Origin: Rugosimonospora sp040255525
GTDB lineage: Bacteria; Actinomycetota; Actinomycetes; Mycobacteriales; Micromonosporaceae
Assembly: GCA_040255525.1 (NCBI GenBank)
Contig: JBDZVD010000021.1
Span: forward strand, 9,856-73,855
Length of the DNA stretch: 64,000 bases
Direction: 5' to 3'
The translations under genes were made by a program, and so were the position numbers. This document shows, piece after piece, positions 53,485-61,031 of this stretch. Position 1 is the stretch's first letter; each line of letters starts with the position of its first letter. The notes below the pieces were generated by a model. The model saw only the letters and a list, made by a program, of their open reading frames with translations. It had not been told where the DNA came from and did not search any database.

Positions 53485-53765
53485 CGCCGGTCCCCCCGCG
53501 CTGCGGTCGCCCGCGCTGTCGCCATCGGCGCCGTCGTCAACCGCGCTGTCGCCGCCCGCGCTGTCGCCATCGGCGCCGTCGTCAACCGCGCTGTCGCCGC
53601 CAGCGCCGTCGCCGCCCGCACCGTCGCCATCGGCGCCGTCGCCCGCCGCTCGGTTGCCGGCGGGTGGTCGGGGAGAGCGCGACCCGGCGCGGTTTTGGGC
53701 TCGGCGTCGTGCGGGGCGTTGCGCCGCCCGGCAAGGGTCGTCGCGGCGATCGGTGATCGTTCCAT
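53481..53765 (-). CDS. 94-residue repetitive ORF at the head of the polyketide operon
   Basis: The ORF begins with an ATG preceded by GGGGGGAGAG (seven-base spacing), the best ribosome binding site near the operon start, and its TGA overlaps the AccDA ATG. The product is basic and low complexity, with ATARLTTAPMATARA-type repeats near the C-terminus. No family is recognised. It may be a coupling leader rather than a functional protein. The other long frame through this stretch, an N-terminal extension of AccDA, is less likely because it lacks a ribosome binding site. Confidence 0.45.
   Translation of the reverse strand: MERSPIAATTLAGRRNAPHDAEPKTAPGRALPDHPPATERRATAPMATVRAATALAATARLTTAPMATARAATARLTTAPMATARATAARGDRR
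53505..53594 (-). repeat. 45-bp tandem repeat before accDA
   Basis: Two nearly perfect copies of a 45-bp unit starting CGCGCTGTCGCCATCGGCGC (plus-strand reading), with shorter degenerate copies up to about 53645. All three minus-strand frames are open through it. Confidence 0.8.
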
Positions 53766-53811
53766 GTCTCTCCCCCCGGAATGAATCGCCGCACCACCGT
53801 GAACCGCGGGG

Positions 53812-53840
53812 TGTCAATCGCCTGTCACAGAAAACTCACA
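53812..53840 (-). promoter_or_regulatory. SARP-type heptamer direct repeats upstream of the polyketide operon
   Basis: On the minus strand three heptamers follow one another: TGTGAGT (53840-53834), TGTGACA (53829-53823) and ATTGACA (53818-53812), each separated by exactly four bases (11-bp pitch). This is the arrangement bound by SARP activators, and the last one doubles as a -35-like element. The operon's first start codon is 46 bases downstream. The divergent gene encodes a SARP. Confidence 0.75.
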
Positions 53841-53966
53841 GGTTCGGGCGAATGATGACGCTGGGGTGACGCCCCGTGCGGCACGGTCGCCTGCGGAACA
53901 GCGGTTTCAGCGCAGGTCACGTGAGGTCTTCGGGAAAATCGACCGGCCGCATCGCCGGCCGAACCG

Positions 53967-53996
53967 TTGACGCAGCGTAGTAGCGATTGATAACGT
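53967..53996 (+). promoter_or_regulatory. Candidate vegetative promoter of the SARP gene
   Basis: TTGACG (53967-53972) and TAACGT (53991-53996) are 18 bases apart and match -35/-10 consensus well. The SARP ATG is 134 bases downstream, so the leader is long. Confidence 0.5.
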
Positions 53997-54129
53997 TCGT
54001 CACACTTTATGACTAAGCAGGTGCCCGCAGGTCAGGGCACCGGCCGTTGCTGGGGACAGCGGTGTCGCACCAGTCAGCCTCCGGCAGCGCGGCTTTCCGG
54101 ACGAGGGTCTTCGTGCAGGAGGTTCAACG

Positions 54130-54948
54130 ATGGCCTCTGACAAGCGCACGCCGATCTCCGCGCGGAACACGCCCCCGCGGCAGGCGGCCGTCCCCGGCGA
54201 GGTGACCATCCGGCTCGTGTTGCTCGGTGGGTTCCGGCTGCTGCACGACGGAAAGCCCGTGGCGGTGCCGCGCGGGCTACAACGCACGATCGCGCTGATC
54301 GGGCTGCGCCCCGGCGCCACCCGCTCCCACGTGGCCGGGCTGCTCTGGCCGGACACGCCGGAGGAGCGCGCGCTGTCCTCGCTGCGGACCGCACTGTGGC
54401 GGTTGCGCCAGGACCCCTTTTGTCCGGTCGTGACCGCGGGCGACACCGTCCGGCTGCACCCGAGCGTGGACGTCGACGTCGACGAACTCGTCCGCGCCGC
54501 GACCCGGGTCACCCAGGGAGGCGACCCGCGCACCTCCGCCCCGGTGCTCGCCGCCGGCCGGCACGACCTGTTGCCGGGCTGGTACGACGACTGGGTGCTG
54601 CTGGAACGGGAGCGGCTGCGGCAGTTGCGGCTCCACCTGCTCGACGAGACCGCCCGCGCCCATTTACGGGCCGGCGACCACGGCGCGGCGCTGCAGGCCG
54701 CGCTGGAGGCGATCGCCGCGGAGCCGCTGCGCGAAACGCCGCACCGGCTGGCCGTCGCGACACACCTCGCCGAGGGGAACGCCTACGAAGCGCTGCACGC
54801 GTTCTACGTGTACCGGGATCTCCTCCTCCGCGAGCTGCAACTCGAACCGTCCACGGCGATGCACGAACTGATCAACCAAGTCCTTCCTCCGATCTGTGCG
54901 CCAGGGCACCAGCGTCAGGGCCGCCCGGGTACCGACCGCCCCGCGTGA
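54130..54948 (+). CDS. SARP-family pathway activator
   Basis: A 272-aa Streptomyces-antibiotic-regulatory-type activator. The N-terminal winged helix (about 25-100: IRLVLLGGFRLLHDGKPVAVPRG, then SHVAGLLWPDTPEERALSSLRTALWRLR) is followed by a bacterial transcriptional activation domain (about 105-255). AGGAGG lies seven bases before the ATG. SARPs bind heptameric direct repeats; three such repeats precede the divergent polyketide operon, so it very likely activates that operon. The cyclase genes follow on the same strand after two hairpins. Confidence 0.95.
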   Translation: MASDKRTPISARNTPPRQAAVPGEVTIRLVLLGGFRLLHDGKPVAVPRGLQRTIALIGLRPGATRSHVAGLLWPDTPEERALSSLRTALWRLRQDPFCPVVTAGDTVRLHPSVDVDVDELVRAATRVTQGGDPRTSAPVLAAGRHDLLPGWYDDWVLLERERLRQLRLHLLDETARAHLRAGDHGAALQAALEAIAAEPLRETPHRLAVATHLAEGNAYEALHAFYVYRDLLLRELQLEPSTAMHELINQVLPPICAPGHQRQGRPGTDRPA

Positions 54949-55103
54949 CACGACCGGCCCGACGGCCCGCGCCGGGCCGGGCTCAGCGAGAGCGGCCCCA
55001 TCCTGGCAGCCATCCGTCCCCGCGGCGTCACCACCCGCGGCACGGCGACCGGAGCCCGGTGACGGCAGAAAGACGCGACGGCCGGCAGGGTCACTGGCGT
55101 CAG

Positions 55104-55156
55104 GCCCGGCCGCACGCGGCCGGGCGGTGTCACCGCGGGACCCCGGCCAGCCGGGG
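55104..55156 (+). terminator. Two consecutive hairpins after the SARP gene
   Basis: GCCCGGCCGC / GCGGCCGGGC (55104-55125) and CCCCGG-CCAG-CCGGGG (55141-55156). They lie in the 232-bp spacer before the cyclase gene and may separate the regulator from the tailoring operon, fully or partly. Confidence 0.5.
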
Positions 55157-55180
55157 ACCTCCGCCAGCCAAGGAGCAGCC

Positions 55181-55858
55181 ATGACTTTCCGAAGCGTGAT
55201 CGTTTGTCGCATCGTCCCGGGCAGTGAGAGCACTGTCGCCGAGGTCTTCGGCTACTACGACAAGACGACGCGACCGCAGGACTTCGGCGTGATCGGTCGG
55301 ACCCTGCTCTCGCTCGACGACCTGTACATCCATGTGATCGAGCGCAACGTCGACCCCAAGACGCTGGAGCGGCCGCGCGGACTCCCCGCCTTCCAGCAGA
55401 TCGCCGAGAAGATCGCGCCGTACGTGACGCCGTACCCGAAGAACTGGAAGGTGCCGTCGGACTCGGTGGCCAAGGAGTTCTACAGCTGGACGGCGGATCC
55501 CGAAGCGGCGGCGAAGCCGGCGGTCGCCGAGAACCAGCTCGTCATCGTGGCGCGCATCAAGCCCGGCGCGGAACCCGACGTGGCCCGCATCTTCGCCGAG
55601 TCGGACACCACCGCGCTGCCGGCCCAGATGGGCGTCACGGGGCGCTGGCTGTACTCGCTCGACGACGTGTACCTGCACGTGATGGAGCGCACCGACGGGT
55701 CTTTCGCCGAAACCGCGCGGGACAACCACGACCGGCCCGCGTTCGCGAAGATCATGGAGGACCTCAACCCGTTCATCGAGGCGTACAACCCGGACACCTG
55801 GCGCAGCCCGGAGGACGCGGTCGCGAAGGAGTTCTACCGCTGGAAGGCGGAGGACTGA
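55181..55858 (+). CDS. Tandem TcmI-type polyketide cyclase (two fused domains)
   Basis: A 225-aa protein made of two Cyclase_polyket (TcmI/WhiE-ORFVII) domains. Domain 1 (about 1-108) has SLDDLYIHVIER and SDSVAKEFYSW; domain 2 (about 112-225) has YSLDDVYLHVMER, NPFIEAYNPDTWRSP and AVAKEFYRW. Family members are usually single ~110-aa proteins that dimerise, so this is a pseudo-dimer in one chain. Domain 2 looks closer to the family consensus; domain 1 has diverged. AAGGAG precedes the ATG by five bases. It probably closes later rings of the aromatic polyketide. Confidence 0.9.
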   Translation: MTFRSVIVCRIVPGSESTVAEVFGYYDKTTRPQDFGVIGRTLLSLDDLYIHVIERNVDPKTLERPRGLPAFQQIAEKIAPYVTPYPKNWKVPSDSVAKEFYSWTADPEAAAKPAVAENQLVIVARIKPGAEPDVARIFAESDTTALPAQMGVTGRWLYSLDDVYLHVMERTDGSFAETARDNHDRPAFAKIMEDLNPFIEAYNPDTWRSPEDAVAKEFYRWKAED

Positions 55859-55889
55859 CGGCCGCCGTCGCCACGGTCGAGGAGACACT

Positions 55890-58241
55890 GTGCTCAGGAC
55901 GATGCTCCGGATGCGTGCGCGCCCGGGGTGCGAGCGGGCCGTGGAGGCCGCGTGGCGGGCGTCCGCCGCGCCGGCCGGCGCGGTGCCCGGCAACCGCGCA
56001 TGGCACCTGCTGCGGGACGCTCACGATCCGCGCTCGTTCGTCCTGGTGACCGAGTGGGACGACGAGTCCGCGCTGCGGGACTACCGGGACGGCCCGGTCG
56101 CGGCGCGCTTCGCGGACACGGTGCGCCCGTTGCTGGAGGCGTCCGGCCCGGACGGCTACCGGCTGATGCGCGGCACCGACCACGCCGGGCCGGGCGCGTC
56201 CGGCCCGGATGCCGCCGAACCGCGCATCTGCGTGGACGTCGAGGTAACCGTGCCGGTCGACCGGCGCGCGGAGTTCCACCGCGGGTACGCCGAGGTGCTC
56301 GCCCGGATGGCCGGGGTACCCGGGTACCTGCGCGAGGACCTGTGGTGCGAACCGGGTACGGACATCTTCCACATCGTCGCCGAGTGGGACAGCGAGGCGC
56401 GGTTCTTCCGGTGGATCGGCAACCCGGCACACGCGCAGGAGGAGGCGGGGCCGATCGCGCCGTTCCTCCTCGACTTCCGCCGCCGCATGTTCCACCTCGC
56501 GGACGGCCCCGAAGACAGGCTCACGGCGCGCTCCGGCTCCGGCTCCGCGCCCGATCACCGCCGAGAACCCAGTACCGGCAAGGAGGCCGACGTGCACAGC
56601 ACAACGGACGTACTCATCGTGGGAGCGGGGCCGACCGGGCTGACCGCGGCCGTCGAGCTGGCCCGGCGCGGCATCCGGTGCCAGGTGGTGGAGAAGCTGG
56701 CCACCCCGCCGGCACAGGCCGACAGGGCGATCGGGGTGCACTGCCGCACCATGGAGATCTGGGAAGACCAGGGCATCGTGCGGGACGCCATGGACGCCGG
56801 GATCTGGCTGACCGGCCAGATGGTGTTCGTCAACGGCAAGGAGACCTACCGGGGTAGCTGGGAACTGCCCGAGCTGCCGTACGCTCACCTCGGCCTGCCC
56901 CAGTACGAGACCGAGCGCCTGCTCACCGGGCGGCTGGCCACGCTCGGCGTGGTACCGCAGCGGGGTGCCGAGCTGGTCGCGTTCAGCCAGGACGACGACG
57001 GCGTGCTCGCGACGCTCGACACGGCCGGCGGCGGCCGGAGCACGGTACGGGCGCAGTACCTGGTGGGCTGCGACGGCGCGCACAGCAAAGTACGCGAGCG
57101 GCTCGGCCTGACCTTCACCGGCGGGCTGGGCACATTCCCTCAGCTGTTCATGCTCGGCGACGTGGACGTGGACTGGGTGATGCCGGAGGGGCACCTGCTG
57201 CGGTTCATGCACTCCACCGACGGGCGGATGGACAACATGCTGGTGTGCGTGCCGTTGCGTGGCGAGTCCCGGTACCGGATCGCGACGATGGCCCCGCCCC
57301 GCTTCTTCGCCCAGACCGGCGGCCGGGATGCCCCACCCGGGTTCAGCGAGGAGCTCGCCGAGCCGACCCTCGCCGACGTGCAGGCCGCGCTGAACCAGCT
57401 GGCCCCACCCGGTACCCGCGCGTCGAACCTGCGCTGGTCCTCGGTGTTCCGGATCAGCCACGGGATCGTGGACCGGTACCGCGACGGGCGGGTGTTCGTG
57501 GCCGGCGACGCGGCGCACCTGCACCCGCCGGCCGGCGGGCAGGGCATGAACACCGGGATCCAGGACGCCTGGAACCTCGCCTGGAAGCTGGCCCTGGCGG
57601 TGCGCGGGATGGCGGCGCCAGGCCTGCTGGACAGCTACGAGACCGAGCGGCGCCCGGAGGGCGAGGAGATCGTCGGGCGCGCGGTGCGGATGGCGTTCAC
57701 CGACGAGCTGGACCGCGACGACCTCAAGCGGCAGTTCCTGCAGGAGATGTCGATGCTGGTCAGCTACTGCGCCAGCCCGCTGGTCGGGCAGTCCGTGACC
57801 ACTCCCGAGGCGCTGGCCGCCGGCCCCGGTCCCGGTGACCGCGCCCCGGACGTCGGCGGCCTGTACCGGCGCGGCGTGGGCCACCTGCTGCGCCTGCGCG
57901 ACCTGACTCGGGGCACCCGGTACACCCTGCTGGTGTACGCGGACCGTACGGCCAGCGAGGCGGCGGTGATGGCCGTGGAGAAGCTGTGCGCCGGTGTCCG
58001 GCAACAGGCGTTCGGGGAGATCGACGTGTACCTGCTGCTCGACGCGGACGCCCGGGTGCCGTGGCTGCTCGACCCGCCGGTGATCCGGGACGACGCCGGC
58101 GAGTTCCGCGCCGCGTACGGCGTCGACGGCACCGCCCTGTACCTGATCCGGCCGGACGGGCACGTCGGGTTCCGCAGCCAGCCGATCGACGCCGACGCGT
58201 TGCGCGCGAACCTGCAGTTGACGTTCGGAGGTACCCGATGA
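55890..58241 (+). CDS. ABM-ABM-FAD aromatic hydroxylase fusion
   Basis: A 783-aa protein. Two antibiotic-biosynthesis-monooxygenase (ABM) domains (about 1-95 and 112-205; WHLLRDAHDPRSFVLVTEW and REDLWCEPGTDIFHIVAEW) precede a PheA/TfdB-type flavoprotein hydroxylase: GAGPTGLTAAVEL at about 241, the GCDGAHSKVR motif, and GDAAHLHPPAGGQGMNTGI. The GTG at 55890 follows GAGGAGA. A second strong site, AAGGAGG five bases before an in-frame GTG at 56592, precedes the flavin domain and may give a separate 549-aa product. It probably oxidises the aromatic core, quinone formation being typical for ABM enzymes. Confidence 0.92.
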   Translation: MLRTMLRMRARPGCERAVEAAWRASAAPAGAVPGNRAWHLLRDAHDPRSFVLVTEWDDESALRDYRDGPVAARFADTVRPLLEASGPDGYRLMRGTDHAGPGASGPDAAEPRICVDVEVTVPVDRRAEFHRGYAEVLARMAGVPGYLREDLWCEPGTDIFHIVAEWDSEARFFRWIGNPAHAQEEAGPIAPFLLDFRRRMFHLADGPEDRLTARSGSGSAPDHRREPSTGKEADVHSTTDVLIVGAGPTGLTAAVELARRGIRCQVVEKLATPPAQADRAIGVHCRTMEIWEDQGIVRDAMDAGIWLTGQMVFVNGKETYRGSWELPELPYAHLGLPQYETERLLTGRLATLGVVPQRGAELVAFSQDDDGVLATLDTAGGGRSTVRAQYLVGCDGAHSKVRERLGLTFTGGLGTFPQLFMLGDVDVDWVMPEGHLLRFMHSTDGRMDNMLVCVPLRGESRYRIATMAPPRFFAQTGGRDAPPGFSEELAEPTLADVQAALNQLAPPGTRASNLRWSSVFRISHGIVDRYRDGRVFVAGDAAHLHPPAGGQGMNTGIQDAWNLAWKLALAVRGMAAPGLLDSYETERRPEGEEIVGRAVRMAFTDELDRDDLKRQFLQEMSMLVSYCASPLVGQSVTTPEALAAGPGPGDRAPDVGGLYRRGVGHLLRLRDLTRGTRYTLLVYADRTASEAAVMAVEKLCAGVRQQAFGEIDVYLLLDADARVPWLLDPPVIRDDAGEFRAAYGVDGTALYLIRPDGHVGFRSQPIDADALRANLQLTFGGTR

Positions 58242-58555
58242 CGACGGTGCGCACGGTGCTGGCGATGCGTGCCCGGGAGGGCTGCGAACAGCGGTTCGAA
58301 CAGGAGTGGCTGGGGGCGGCCGAACAGATCCGCACGCTGCCCGGGTGCCTGCGCCAGGATCTGGTACGCGACGCCGACGACCCGCGCAGCTACCTGATCA
58401 TCAGCGACTGGGCGGACCGCGAACGGCTGGACGCCTTCGGCCGCAGCGAGCAGCGCGACCGGTTGCTGCGGGTGATCCGCGACCTGCGCGAGTCCGCTCA
58501 ACGGCACACGTACCAGGTGCTGCACAGCGTCGGTGAGTCCGGGGAGCCGGCGTGA
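58238..58555 (+). CDS. Small ABM-domain monooxygenase
   Basis: A 105-aa single ABM domain (VRTVLAMRAREGCEQRFEQEW; GCLRQDLVRDADDPRSYLIISDW). It resembles the first domain of the preceding fusion protein (both have a CLRQ/HLLR-DA-DPRS pattern), so the two may be duplicates. The ATG overlaps the hydroxylase stop (ATGA) and has GGAGG upstream; its own stop overlaps the P450 start. ABM proteins act as cofactor-free oxygenases on anthrone-type intermediates. Confidence 0.9.
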   Translation: MTTVRTVLAMRAREGCEQRFEQEWLGAAEQIRTLPGCLRQDLVRDADDPRSYLIISDWADRERLDAFGRSEQRDRLLRVIRDLRESAQRHTYQVLHSVGESGEPA

Positions 58556-59796
58556 CCGCGCACGGCGAACCGCCGCGGGCGGTACCGGCGGCGCAGCTGT
58601 ACACCGACGAGTTCGCCGCCGACCCGTACCCCACCTTCGCCCGGCTGCGGGAGGGCGCACCGGTGTGCCCGGTCACCGGTGCGCGGTTCGACACGTACCT
58701 GATCAGCAGGTTCGACGACGCCAAGGCGGCACTGACCGATCCCCGGCTGTCCAAGGATCTCTACGGGCCGGGCCAGCACTACCTGCGCATCTTCGGGCCG
58801 AATTCGGAGGGTCTGAACAAGAACATGCTCAACTCCGATCCGCCGGAGCATGACCGGCTGCGCCAGATCGTGTCGCAGGCGTTCACCACCCGGCGGATCG
58901 AGGCGCTGCGCCCCCGGGTCACCGCGTTCGTGGAGAGCCTGCTCGACAAGATGGTCCCGCGCGGCGAGTCCGACCTGATGCGGGACTTCGCGATCCCGCT
59001 GCCGATGATGGTGATCTGCGACCTGCTCGGGATACCGGAGATCGACCACGAACGGGTACTGGGCTGGACCCAGGTGATCCGCACGTCCGGGTCGTCCCGC
59101 CGTCCACCGGAGCAGGAACGGGCCGCGGTGCAGGAGGCCCAGCTGCGGCTGAACCGGTACCTCGCCGACCTGGTACAAGCCAGGCGCGCGCAGCCGGCGC
59201 CGGGCATGATCAGCGAGCTGATCGACGCCTGCGACCGCGAGGGGAAGCTGTCCGAGCCGGAGGTCGTCACCACCACGTTCCTGCTGCTGTTCGCCGGGCA
59301 CCAGACCACCGCGGACTTCATCGGCAACGCGACGGTCGCCCTGCTGACCCATCCCGAGCAGCTCGACGCGCTGCGTACCAGGCCCGACCTGCTGCCCGCG
59401 GCGATCGAGGAGCTGCTGCGGTTCGACGGTCCGCTGCCGGTCGCCAGTCCCCGGATCGCCACCGAAGAGGTCGAATACCAGGGGGTCACCATCCCGGCGG
59501 GCTCCATCGTCGGCGTCGTCATCAACGCGGCCAACCACGACCCGGCCTACTTCGCCGACCCGGACCGGCTCGACCTGTGCCGGGCCCGTGCCCCGCACAT
59601 CGGTTTCGGCCACGGCGTCCACTACTGCTTGGGCGTGTCGCTGGCCAGGATGGAGGCGCGGATCGGCATCGGCGCGCTGCTGCGCCGGCTGCCGGAGCTG
59701 AGGCTCGGGGTACCGGTCGATCAGCTGCGCCGGCTGCCGGCCGCGTCACCGTTCCGCGGCCTGCTGGAGCTGCCGGTACGGTTCGGCACGCGGTAG
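58552..59796 (+). CDS. Cytochrome P450 (CYP107-like) of the polyketide cluster
   Basis: A 414-aa P450. The heme ligand is C359 in FGHGVHYCLGVSLA; the I-helix reads LFAGHQTTADFIG, with Gln in place of the common Glu before TT; ExxR is EELLR. Length and motifs match bacterial secondary-metabolism P450s of the CYP107 type. GTG 58552 overlaps the ABM stop (GTGA), so it is translated as the last gene of the tailoring operon. It probably hydroxylates or couples the aromatic scaffold. Electron-transfer partners are not in the window. Confidence 0.93.
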   Translation: MTAHGEPPRAVPAAQLYTDEFAADPYPTFARLREGAPVCPVTGARFDTYLISRFDDAKAALTDPRLSKDLYGPGQHYLRIFGPNSEGLNKNMLNSDPPEHDRLRQIVSQAFTTRRIEALRPRVTAFVESLLDKMVPRGESDLMRDFAIPLPMMVICDLLGIPEIDHERVLGWTQVIRTSGSSRRPPEQERAAVQEAQLRLNRYLADLVQARRAQPAPGMISELIDACDREGKLSEPEVVTTTFLLLFAGHQTTADFIGNATVALLTHPEQLDALRTRPDLLPAAIEELLRFDGPLPVASPRIATEEVEYQGVTIPAGSIVGVVINAANHDPAYFADPDRLDLCRARAPHIGFGHGVHYCLGVSLARMEARIGIGALLRRLPELRLGVPVDQLRRLPAASPFRGLLELPVRFGTR

Positions 59797-59810
59797 GAGT
59801 GCCGGCGCCG

Positions 59811-59904
59811 GGACGGCGACTGCCCGCCCGGGACGGCGACTGCCGGCGGGTCAGCCGCTGCCCTCGCCATCGGCAGAGCGCCGACCCGTAGAGGTCAGAC
59901 CTCT
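59811..59904 (+). repeat. 20-bp direct repeat and palindrome after the P450 gene
   Basis: CGGGACGGCGACTGCC occurs twice 20 bases apart (from about 59810 and 59829). Further right, AGAGGT-CAG-ACCTCT (59890-59904) is a perfect inverted repeat that may be a terminator or operator. A copy of the GGCAGAGCGCCG unit seen near 8560 lies between them. Confidence 0.6.
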
Positions 59905-60004
59905 TGCCAGATGCAGGGTACAGCGGCCGGGGTACCGGTCGCGCCCCGGCCGCCGGGACCCCCGGTCCGCCGGCCGGTCCCGGGGCGACCACTACCCTGT
60001 ACCG

Positions 60005-61018
60005 GTGGCGCCTCCCGCACCCCCGCTGCTGCTCGTGCTCGACGGCAACAGCCTGCTGCACCGCGCGTACCACGCGGCCGCGACCGGGCAGCTCGTCGAC
60101 GCGTCCGGCCGGGGGGTGTGGGCGCTCAAGGGCCTGGTCGGCTATGCCGCGCGGGCCGCGGCCCGGCTGCGCCCGGATGCGCTGGTGGTCGGCTTCGACT
60201 GTCCGGACCACTCAGCGCGCAGGGCGGACTACCCCGCGTACAAGGCGCACCGGCCGGAGAAGCCCGCCGACCTGACCGACCAGATCACCGCCGCCCCCGA
60301 ACTGCTGGACGCGGCCGGCATCGCCACCGTGGTACCGCACGCGTACGAGGCCGACGACGTCCTGGCCAGTTCCGCCGCGCACGCTCGGCGCAGCGGTTGG
60401 CGGACCGTACTGATGACCAGCGACCGGGACGCCTTCGCGCTCATCGACGCGACCACGTCGGTACTGCGCGTGCGCAACGGCGGGTTCGACCGGGCCGTAC
60501 TGGTCACGCCGGAGGCCCTGGCCGACGCGTACGGCGTGACTGCGTCCCAGTACCGCGACTACGCCGCGCTGCGCGGCGACCCGTCCGACAACCTGCGCGG
60601 GGTACCCGGCTTCGGCTCCGCCACGGCCGCCCGGCTCCTCGCCGCGTTCGGCAGCGTCGAGAACGCGTGGGCGGCCTGGGACGGCGGTGGCACCGAGGCG
60701 GTGTGCGCCGTCGTCGGTGAGCGGTCCGGCGCCGCGTTCGGCTCGGCGGCCGCCCGGGCGGCGGTCGAGCGCAACCGCCGGCTGATGGCCATGCGCGAGG
60801 ACCTGCCCGTACCGGAGCTGGACACGCTGCGGCTGCCGCTGAACCTCGCGGTGATGAAGCGGGCACTGTCCGGTCGCGGCATCATCCTCGGACCGTCGCT
60901 GTGGGCGCTCACCGGCGGCTGCCCGCCGGACGTGCCGGCTCCCGCTGTGGTGGCACAACAGTGGGGGCGCGGCCGGCGGCGCCGCGAGCCGCTCCCGGGC
61001 CAGCTCACGCTCTTCTGA
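60005..61018 (+). CDS. 5'-3' exonuclease (PolA N-terminal/FEN type) with clamp-binding tail
   Basis: A 337-aa stand-alone flap/5' exonuclease. Metal-binding carboxylates appear in LLVLDGNSLLHRAY, YEADDVLASSA and TSDRDAFALI; RGDPSDNLRGVPGFGSATAARLL is the helix-3-turn DNA-binding region. The last five residues, QLTLF (333-337), match the bacterial sliding-clamp binding motif. GTG 60005 has no ribosome binding site but a TACCCT hexamer seven bases upstream, so the mRNA may be leaderless. It likely removes RNA primers or flaps in replication/repair. The gene is independent of the polyketide cluster. Confidence 0.9.
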   Translation: MAPPAPPLLLVLDGNSLLHRAYHAAATGQLVDASGRGVWALKGLVGYAARAAARLRPDALVVGFDCPDHSARRADYPAYKAHRPEKPADLTDQITAAPELLDAAGIATVVPHAYEADDVLASSAAHARRSGWRTVLMTSDRDAFALIDATTSVLRVRNGGFDRAVLVTPEALADAYGVTASQYRDYAALRGDPSDNLRGVPGFGSATAARLLAAFGSVENAWAAWDGGGTEAVCAVVGERSGAAFGSAAARAAVERNRRLMAMREDLPVPELDTLRLPLNLAVMKRALSGRGIILGPSLWALTGGCPPDVPAPAVVAQQWGRGRRRREPLPGQLTLF

Positions 61019-61031
61019 CCGGGCCGCCCCG

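Larger units (their letters stand above)
53766..54129. other. Divergent control region of the polyketide cluster
   Basis: 364 bases without a gene. The left part carries the SARP heptamers for the leftward operon; the right part carries a promoter-like pair at 53967-53996 and the AGGAGG of the SARP gene (54117). Base composition dips toward A+T at 53985-54015. Confidence 0.7.

Noticed and set aside
53484..53817. N-terminal extension of AccDA with Gly/Asp/Ala repeats
   Set aside because: The zinc ribbon starts right after 53484, which has its own ribosome binding site; the extension is the repeat DNA read in another frame and has no start signal.
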